The notes beneath the pieces were generated by a model. It was not told the DNA's origin, did not search any database, and saw nothing but the letters and a program-made list of their open reading frames with translations. Below, one piece after another: positions 1 to 10,100 of a DNA stretch of 26,426 bases (its first letter is position 1; the number at the start of each line of letters is the position of its first letter). The position numbers were made by a program, and so were the translations under genes. The stretch is from Plakobranchus ocellatus. Lineage: Eukaryota; Mollusca; Gastropoda; Plakobranchidae. Where the stretch lies: assembly GCA_019648995.1 (NCBI GenBank), contig BLXT01000184.1:32130-58555 (forward strand), written 5' to 3'.

Positions 1-951
1 AAAATGGATGAGTGGATGTATGGATAAGTCGATGTTGATTTTAATCCCCCAAAGACATCGACTTATCAGTAGTCAACTGTAGCTTGTGGGCAGCCTAACC
101 TGATCTTACAGGAGAAAGAGCTTGAAATGCATTTATAATTACATACAGTAAGACTGGATACGTTTAGGAATATTAGAGGAAGGCCCAGTGCCAGCTTGAG
201 ACTTCTGTCTAGAACTAAATAAGAATGATGATGATCCAAATTGTAGATCTAGAACTACAAAAAGTGCAAGCTCTGAGTGACTCAGAAGGCATGAATTAAG
301 TCTGGTTAGATCTAGATGCTTTTCCAGAAGCAACAAATATTTACCAGGGACCACATAGATCCTGGGAATCAAATGAAATAAATTATTGCACTAATGTTGG
401 AGATGCATGCAACCACTTCTGGCATATCTAGCGAGAGATATCAGGGGTTCACTTCCATTCCGCATTCGTCAAAGCTTGAGACATCTGTAGTTAGTGGCTT
501 ACTCTCCATTTCTCAATCAAAGCAAGGGTGCATTTGAGTCCATGCATTCTTATTGGGAATTTATGTGCCAGTAACACATTGAACTAAGAATTAAATGAAA
601 TTGCCTTAGGCCTTCATCAAAAGAGCATACGTTGTTTTCAACAATATTATTCTTATTTTTAGTTCTTGCGTGAATGTGTGTTGTATCAGTAAGAAAGAGA
701 CTGTTTGAAGCTTGTTTTCTATTAAAAAAAAAAAGGCTGAATGACCCAGTTTTTTTTTATTCCAGCAGTAACAGCACAAATATACATCCATTCACACTAT
801 GTTTTGTCTACTTATTAGCACTTACGAAAACTCCCTATTGAGGCAGAATTATAAACTTTTAGAGACTTAGACTTAGTTGAATTCAAATTAGTATATTAGC
901 TTTAATCTTTCCCTTTCATGTAGTTTTATCTTTTTTTTTTTTCTTTTCTAG
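1..951. other. Upstream region or 5' intron of CEP83
   Basis: No coding exon is visible. The stretch is AT-rich and ends in a polypyrimidine tract (930-950) and a TAG acceptor at 949-951. It is therefore at least partly intron downstream of a 5' non-coding exon that I cannot place. Short AGATCT/TCTAGA motifs at 208-255 and 308-317 match a motif that recurs across the window. No convincing promoter or CpG-rich segment is seen, and the true promoter may lie outside the window. Confidence 0.6.
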
Positions 952-1172
952 CTTGCAGGCGAGGTGGATCAAAAGTCTGCTACCATGACTAGCACATCGT
1001 ATTACACCGCAGGTGTAGGAGGAGGTGGAGGAACAGGTCTGGGTGCCAGTCTAGGTAGTCAACTACCAAGGTTAACCATGGAAACTGAACTTCAAAAGCT
1101 TTTGGCTGATGAGAAGGCAAGGGCAGAAAGGCACAAGATCAATTATCAGCAGCTTAAAGTGGAGCATACCAA
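952..1172 (+). CDS. CEP83: CEP83 first coding exon with start codon
   Basis: The exon opens after a TAG acceptor at 949-951. A second possible acceptor (CAG) ends at 958, and the choice changes only the 5' UTR. I chose ATG at 985 because it is the first ATG in the exon and has a favourable ACCATGA context. The frame is also open upstream through a GTG at 964, which is unlikely as a eukaryotic start. Residues 10-25 are Gly-rich (GVGGGGGTGLGASLG). The conserved coiled coil begins near residue 34. The donor is AA|GTAAGG. Confidence 0.85.
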
Positions 1173-4100
1173 GTAAGGCAAATGTTGTGGTTTTGATTAA
1201 TACTAGTATACACCATTAACTCAAAAATCGATAGTTGTAAGATTGTGGAGGTAACTTTGAAAAAAATTGGAAGTTGAAGCAAATATTTTTTTGAACTGAC
1301 TGTATTTGTGTTTCTTTCTGACACAGAAATTTTTTGTTTTTTATTTGGTTCTCGACGGTAACAGCAGCAGAAGCAGTAGAACCACAATATCAATAACAGT
1401 GGCACTTGTAATGGTGGTAGAGTATTGTGGCAGTTTAGGGGTGGTGGTTTTTGTGGTCACAGTGGTAGCGGTTGCTGTGGCCTTGGTGAGGTTGTGAGAT
1501 TGATGACAGTGACAGCAAAAATAGTAAAGACAGTGACAGAAGTGGTAGTGGCATTGTTTTTTTCGCAGAGATGTTGACAAAAACCTAAATCAGTCAAATT
1601 TATGCAAAAAAAATTGTGTATTTTGCAATGTAGAAAGTCAATAGGTGTTACCTTTAAAATATTTAAGTAAAGCCTGTTAATTTAAATATTCCATGTAAAA
1701 CAGCAGGGCTTAGGAAGGGCACCTTAGAAAAATTAAATTAGATATTTGTGTTTCTCAATCATTCTAGAATCATCAGGTCAGTTATTTTTATTTATTTATT
1801 TGTTTTTTAAAATTATTTTTGGCCTAAAATGTTTATAGCATGACAGAGATTTCAAATACATTAAAATGTTTTGAATAAAAGCTGATCTGCCAGTATTTGT
1901 TCTTTCACCATCTATATTAATTATTGAAAATTCAAATGTTGATAGAACATTAAGTAATGTTTGTTTCATTATGCCTACAAAACTTAAAGCCAAGCTTTCT
2001 TCAATTTTTTTTTTAAAACAGACTTCAAGACCAAATTATAGATTTGGAATCAGAGAATAAGGCAACTATTGAGGAAACTCGAATAGTCAAAGACAAGTAT
2101 TTGACTATGTATGAGTCTTGCAAGCGAGATTTGGCAGAAAAAATTGCAGAGCTAGAGGAGCTTAAAATGAAGGTAAAACTGTGTTAATGGTTTGAGATAA
2201 TCAGTTTGAAGTAAGAATAGATTCAGTCCACCTGTAAACATACTGATAATTCTCCCCACATTCATGAACATAACTCTTATATTTCAATCTTATATATATG
2301 TAGCTTAACTCCATCCTTTCACTTTTTCAAGGGGAAGTTACCTCCATGTACAATCGTGGCAGAACTTGTGGGGAATTTAATTGCCGCATTTGGAATTTTT
2401 TTCTGTGCATTGAAAGGCCCATGTCTATTACCACTGTTCCATTGCAACTAATATTATTCTCTTCCCACTCATTTTTTAATTTGTGAAAATCATAATACTT
2501 TAATTTCTTCTATCATGTCAATATTTTCTCTGTGCTACAATGTGTGCAAATGCGTAGCACTTTCCAATATTTTACTGACATTCTGTCTTGTTTACCATCC
2601 ATTTATCATGTTTGTATTACCTGTATTCTTGAATCTGTAGATGATTACCCCACAACGTCTTGAACTGATAAGAACACAGGTGGCAGAAGAAGTTGAAACC
2701 ACCTGGAGGGAGAAGATTAAAAAGCAGGAAGCTGAGGTGGAGGAGTACAGATCGGCTACGAGCAGGCTCCGCTATGAGTTGTCCTTCCTTAAAGCTGAAT
2801 ACGAGCATGATGGCGCGGAGCTCCACCAGAGACTGGATGACATGACAAAGCAACATGATTTGGAGGTTTGCATACTTTTTTCCTCTTGTTTTTACATTTC
2901 ATAAAATAATTGTTTTGTGTAACTAGAGGAACTTAAAAGCAGCAGCTCAAAATTGAAAAAAGAAACAGCCAACTATTATTACTTTAGAGTTCGTTTTCTT
3001 CTTGCACAGTAGCAGATACTGTTTTACAGCCCTCACATCTTCATAATCTACATTTTTATTGGAAAGAGTTGTTGTAGATGGCTTTGCAGTGTTGATATCA
3101 ATATTGCATCTTAAGAATAAAGCTCTATTTATAATGAGGATCTTTGTAATTTGCTCATATTAAAAAATTATTAGTTGCTGTTATTAATTTGACTAAGGCA
3201 TTATATATTTGAAAAAAAAAACATTTTTCAGATTTATGAGTTTTCCAAGATAACACAAAAGATACTAAGAACTTTATGCTCTCAATAGCTAGAGGGCCCA
3301 TTGTAAAATCTACAGGGATGTTTCTATCAAAGGTTTGAGTTGGAGCCTACAACCAAGGCCTTGCTCTGATGAGTGCCTGAAAGCCTGAAGTCACGTCTTC
3401 TGGATGGGCTATATATGAACAAAACAATTAAACTCTCTACACTTTGTCAATTTTTAAAATCTTTATTAATGAACATATGAAGATGAATGTGTCAGAAATT
3501 TTAAATTTTAAAATCTGTATTAATGAATAAATGAAGATAAATATAGTTTGATGTGCTTTTGACAGCTGACAAATCTACGCCAAGACCGTGACTCAGCAAT
3601 TGCCAAAATCCAAGCAGAATCAAGTCAAGATGCACAGAAAGTCCGTGTTCTCCAAAGGGACAATGCTCAACTTCATTTGCAAGTGAGTGGCCTTCTTTTT
3701 TTTTTTGTTTTCTTTTTCCTACATTTTTTTTTTTATTTTAGACAAGGTGACATTTTTTTTTCATGATACAGAATTCGAAAGCAATGTAATTTTTGTTTAA
3801 TCTATTTTCATAGAATGCATAGAATAATTAAAAACACTTTTATTTTATTCTTTTCTTTTGATGCTGTTGACACTATCCTTAGGTTAAAGAGCTCCTCGTA
3901 GAACTGGAAGAAATACGAGCTGTGAGAGAGAAATCGGGCCTGGAAGCCGACAACATCAGCCGCACACAAACAAAACAAATCTCAGAACATCAGGCCACCA
4001 TCAGGTCACTTGAGGTGAGTTGGTTTTCTAGAAATGAAAAATACGAATTTTTGAACTTTTCTTCCCTCTCCATCAGGCCTGTTATGGCAATATACTCTTT

Positions 4101-7100
4101 GAAATGAATGATATTTGATATCTGATCTATCTTGTAGAATGAATCAAACTGTACTTTTTGCTGGAAATTTTTATACAGTCAGAGTGATACAGATGCTCTC
4201 AGGTTTTTAGATCCTGTTGTATCAGCTGAGATTGTTAACATGGATTTCTTGCATTTAAGATCTGTTTGTTTTTGTTTTAGCAGTGAGATTTCCACTAAGA
4301 AACCTATGTATTACTACCATCATCAAAACTCAAACTTTCCCCGGTATCTCTGCACACCATCAGGCTGAACGTGAATCCCTGAAGAGGCAGCTGGACAATG
4401 CCCAGCGAGAACTCATGGCGACCACAACTGAGCACAACAAATTCAAGGGGGAAATCCATGAGCTGGAGAAGAAGAATACAATCTTGAAAGGTTTTTCTTT
4501 AACCCCGTCATGCCGCCATACTGTTATAGAGATGATAACTTGGGTTTAAGAGCTCAGGGTCATGAGAGTTAAAAGCTTGCATTGAAACAATACAATAAGT
4601 TTTGGAGCTTTCATAACTTTACTTAAACCAGACTTGAGTCCACAGATTTTTTGAGTGAAAAGATCTTTTCAAGGCTGAATTAATCCGTTTCGGGCTTGGT
4701 ATATTGAAAAGTTGTTGAAAATAAATTGTTAACTTTTGGTATCCCTTGCCTAAAGGTAAACTTTTGTGTTGATAAGAGAAATAATTACCTAAATTCTGAG
4801 CCCAATAATTGCTGTTTAAGCCAATATATCCACTACAATGAGCAGCTGGTTTCAGGTTGCAGTAAAAATTGGGTGATGATTTTTGTTTGAGGCTGACTTA
4901 AATACTCTGCACATCTGATATTTAGGGCCGGTTTGCATACTTATCTTACTGCCATTTTTATGCTGTCACTAGGCTTCAGGTGTTGTGTTTATATATGCGT
5001 AACTCAGGCCCCCCCAGATTAAAGCTGCATTATGGTTTATATTTTGTAACAGAGCTATCATCTTCATTACCCCATTATCTTGGTAATTTTTGCACGTTTG
5101 TGGGAATTATTTTTAAACATGGAAACAGGTTGCATTGCACCTTGCACTGATATGGCAGCATGTCACTGCTACATCAATGCGCCACAAGTTGATGTAGAGA
5201 TAATGATATACTTTTTTTTCTTTCAAACAAAAGAAGTTAACAAGCCATGTCTCACCACTTAGATACTCTAGATCTGAAAAATCTAAACAATGCAGGATCT
5301 AAACCAATTTGATTTTTTTTTCATTTTGAAGTTGATATCAGGTCTTAAAAGAATGCCTTTATATCTTTTTTTAAACAATTTCATTCAAAATATAAACTGA
5401 AAACCAGCCAAAGAAAAAGAAGCCTTCAGTATAAAGACATTTGGCCCTAGCTTCTATTTTTTTTTTTAAACTCTGGCTTGTAATTTTTCATAATTTCTTT
5501 TAAAAAATCTGACAGTAACAATCAGGCGCTGGTTGGTAATTGAAATTGCCTATGTGTTTGTTTATTGTTGTTTCCTTTTGTTGAACCCATCTCTCAATTA
5601 TACAGGTCATGCAGAGGAGGTTATCCATAGGTCAAAAGTTGACTTGTCTGACCTAAAGATGGAGATGTTAAAACAGAGGGGGGAATTAGAAAAAGAGCGG
5701 GACAGATTGACCAATGAAGTGGAAGGTAAATGAGTAAAAGTGTATATGGGCAGTATTGAATGCTGTCGTAAATCTACTGGTCGAAGAGAGACTTATATCC
5801 CCTGTAGCATGATCACATTCACACTGCTCTTTGATTATTCCCTGTCTCAAAGGAATTTACATGTGTTATTTGTTTCACATTTTACAAATTATATATTTTT
5901 TTTTAATCCTGAATTTTCTTTTGCCAAATGCTATTTATATTCAAAACATAAGAAATATCATGCAAATATGCTCATTCAATCAAGAACTGCATACAGCCAT
6001 TTGCATCAATTGTTATTGTAAGTATTCAGGGCTCATCTTTCTCTGTCCCGGCTCATCACTCAGAGTAATAAAACTAAATCAATGTGTAACTATTTCTGTT
6101 TTTCAACTGGAATAAAATTATGTTAGTGATCAGTAGTTCATTTAAATATCCACTTCTGATTTCAGAGTCAGGTCCCCAAATGTGATAGTAAGTTCAAAAA
6201 AGAATGAAAGTATGGACCTACATAAAATTTTCAAGAATGTATTTTAAAGCTAAAAGTTATACTATTTTGCTGGGTCTCCGCAATTAATGCATTTTTATTT
6301 GACATCAAATTCTATAAAACCACATAACTTTTCTCCTTCCAAAAAGCACACTTGGATAACTAAAATCTAGAGACGAACAAAAAATTAACCCCCCCTTCCG
6401 TTCCTGCCCTCTCCTCCAACTGACAGTTTTTTTCTCATGGCTTTTTTCTCTCATCAGATTTGAGGTCGCAGGTAGATATAAGTGAGAGCAAGGTACGCCA
6501 GCTACAGGGTATGCTGGAGGAGAAGGAACGAGAGGCTGTGCAGCGAGTTCAGGCAGCCCGTGAAGAAGAGTTTGCCAAAATGGCCCGAGTGGAAAATGAT
6601 AAGTAAATAAAGTTGAGTGGAATTGATGTTTTGATATTGAAATTTGTGTGTTTTTTTAAATGAAAGCTGTTTATGTTTAATTTTTTTTTTTAATTCAGCA
6701 GGCAGAAGAAGATAATGTATGGTCCGTCTTTTTCTACATGATGAAGCACTTAAAAATGCTGGCCTTTTTTTTTTACCCGCTTTGGGTTTGTGACTCATTT
6801 TGTTATTTAAATGAAGTAAATGAAAGTCTTAGAGGAAACAAAGCTAAAAGAAATGCAAAATTTGGATGTAAGCAGAATATTAACTCGAGTCTATATTTTT
6901 CTCAGGTTTGAACTTGAGACAAAACTACAGGAGATGGAACGGAGAAGAATTGATGACGAGGGTCGGCATCATGCAGACCAGGAGAAGAACCAGGAGAGGC
7001 TCAGTCAGGCCAGCAGTGCCAAAGATCAGGCTGAGCGAGAACTTATCAGCGTTAAGTAAGTTTAGAATGATCTCTTGTATAGTGTTCATTTCCTTTGATG

Positions 7101-10100
7101 ATGAAAACGATTTTTCGAATAATATGCCCACTGGATGGCTACCAGTCTAATTTTTTTTTCTCACAACTTTCGATTAAGTTTTTTTTATCAGTTTGATGTA
7201 AGCCCATACTTAAAATGATTTTCATTTCATATTTTCATTAAATGAAATAACAAGGATTAACTAACCTAATTTTTTTTTTCTGTCTAGAAATATCCTGAAG
7301 AGAGCAAGAAAAAATTTAATGTCTTTAAAATGCTTTTTTTTTTTAAGTTAAACTTACTTTATAGACAAAGAATCTACATATACTCACTTATTTCTGTAAA
7401 GTTCACAGAACTGAATCTTAGGTTGTAGTATTAGCTCAAAAAGTCGTAACTGTAAATTGAGATTTTAGATTAAGATTGGCCTTGAAACATCTGCATCTCC
7501 TGGCTTGTTTACGCAAGGACCAGGCTGGCTCACATGGAGAGTCTGCACGATCAGCTGGAGAGAGAAAGAACAGAAAATTCCACCCTCAAGTCTCGGATTC
7601 ACAAGCTTGAGACAGAGCTTGGAACTTTCCAAGGTGCCGAGACGGACTTGGCCGAGTCCAACATGCGATTGAAGACGGGAGCGGAACTGGCTAAAGAGGA
7701 GGCCCGGGCGGCTCGGTCTCAACTTGAACAGCTGCAGAACAACCACGAAGTTAGTTGATACTTGTCTCTTGGCTACATTTAGTGCCACCGTTTATTTCTG
7801 AATTTTCAGTGTAATTTGATTATGGTCCATGGTAACATTAAGTTCTGCATTTTCCATAAAGTTCAATTCGTATATTTGATATATCGCATTAGGCAATCAA
7901 CTCAGAAATTATTGTATCAATTAAAAAAAAAAAGGTAAAATACATTATTTGTGTTAAAATTTTAAAAAAGAACAGAAACTGTTTTGAAAATGACCATATG
8001 CAGACACAATTAACACTTTGAAACATAACTCTGGTAGCTGTGGTGATTCAAAAATATTTTGACTTTGCCAGTGAATTTTTAAGGGGGAAAAAAACGAAAT
8101 AACACTCAAATCAGTTTGGTTTCACCATGTGTATGGATTAAATATACTTAACTACATATGAAGAAAAATGAGTTGCCAAAGAAGGGATAAATGTCTTCAA
8201 ATTATAGTTTTGTTGAGCTTGAATGGGATCAAGAACATTCTAAAAACAGCTTTTAAGTAATAAAGTAACTGTTGAACTTTCAAATTTAAGTATTATTAGC
8301 AATGTAAAGCTGAAACTGAGTTTTTTAAAAAAAAGTATCATTGTATTCCGTAACTCTCTAAAGGAGAATTTTAGAATATGTGAAAGAGAAAGGCGGAATA
8401 CGCACAAAAAAAAAAAAAAAAAAACCAAAAAAACACGTAGTTGATTCAACTTGTGAGGGAATCTTATTTGTACTGTAGATTTAACCTTCATTTCTCCTCT
8501 AAGCCAATTCCGACACTTGTGAGCTTTTCTCATTCAGCCAGTTCAAGTTAGCTTGGACCCGCTGTCTAAGAAATAATTGGTTCAATGAAATATTCTTTTC
8601 TGGCTACTGTTTTTCTTTGTCCAGATAATTCTCATGCAGCAGAAATCTGCCATGGCTGATGACAGAGCTCAGCTGGAGCAGAGAGTTCATGACCTTGAGG
8701 AAAAGCTATCTCAAGCCCATTCGCGGTACAACCACGCCTCAGCAATACACAAGAAGGTATTCATAAGCAGTAACATAATGAAATACATATGCACCGCAAA
8801 TTTTGAATAATTACTGTAGATTTTTGTTTTAATTGTCCTTTCATTTACAGTGTAAAGAAAAAAATAAATGCACAAACTTAGAGCTGTTGGGGAAAAAAAA
8901 TAGGGAGACATCAATGTTCTAAAAGGTGACTTCAGATTGCAAGGAAAATATTTGAAAATGAAATTGATAAAAGAATTAAATACACAAAAATCTTAATGCT
9001 ACAGTTCTGAAAACAGCCTTATCAGCTTTGAGAAGAGTTCAAAATTTATAAATTAGCAAATTATCTCTAATGCATGTGAGGACTCAAGGGTGCTTCAAAA
9101 TGGCTCAGATTTTGTGACAAAGACACTATGTATAATTTCAAGCTTTTGAATTGTTAAGAGGGATACGGTTTACATGTGCATGAATTTACCCTAACGCTGA
9201 TTCACAAAACTTAAAAAAAAAAAATCAAATTCTGGAATGTCATCACAAAATTGGATGTTGTATCTATGGTTTAATGTATCGAGAAAAACACTCTCTGTTG
9301 TTATAAAATCACAACCATCGCCAAACGTAATGGAAGAATTTGAGTATATGGAAAATTAGGAATTTACTCAACTGCATCTATTTTCCAAAACGCACTGAAA
9401 ATTTATGTAAATATGTAGGATATAAGACTTTTCACAGCCTTGAGACATTTCATTAATGCATTGAATTGAATTTTTACAATAAAATTTTAGTCTTTTGCCA
9501 TTTGGGCACTACCTGATGTGATAACAGTTTTTCAAAAAGAATATTTATTTAATTTTTTTGACTGAGGTGAATGCACATTCATTTTAAATTGTGAATAATT
9601 CTGTAAACAATTGTTTATATAAAATGAAAAACATTCCCCCTTCACAGTTGAAGAAGAAAACCTCAAAAATGTCAGAGCATTACAAAGACAAACTGATGTT
9701 GATGGAAGCTCAAAATGAAGAATTGAATCTTGAAAAGAAAGCTTTGCAGTAAGTCTGTGTGTCTGAAGAGTGAGAGACAATAAATATCCCTCAAGTTTAT
9801 GGTTTTCATTGAGACTCTTATCATGCAGAACACTCCACTCATTTTGTAGGACTACAACAAACATTACTATGTCTCAAAAGCAGGATCAACAAGCCCAAAA
9901 GAAACTTGAATTTTTCTGTTGTTTGAAATGGAGATTTGAAGTGAGTTTTTGTCTTTAAAAAAAGGTGCTGATGTTTAGAACACAAACAATACATAAACAA
10001 AATGACTTATCTTTTTGTTCTCTGATGGGCTTTGTTTCTTTATTGGCCTTTTTAAAACTTCTACTGTTAAATCTGCAACTTTGCCATAATTACCCAAATT

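Noticed and set aside
414..487. Possible tRNA-like B box (GGGTTCACTTCC) near 447
   Set aside because: The match is weak, no A box is convincing at proper spacing, and there are no flanking duplications.
964..984. GTG at 964 as the CEP83 start
   Set aside because: Nuclear eukaryotic genes rarely start at GTG, and an ATG in good context follows at 985 in the same frame.
1341..1580. His/Cys/Thr-rich frame resembling a metal-binding protein
   Set aside because: It is produced by the degenerate triplet repeat in CEP83 intron 1, with no splice-bounded exon or conserved spacing.
4283..4363. Extension of CEP83 exon 6 upstream
   Set aside because: The frame is open, but no acceptor gives the right phase without an immediate TGA, and the encoded residues do not look like coiled coil.
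8711..9864. Antisense frames across CEP83 exons 11 and 12
   Set aside because: They are shadows of the coding exons and AT-rich introns, with no independent start, splice or protein signal.
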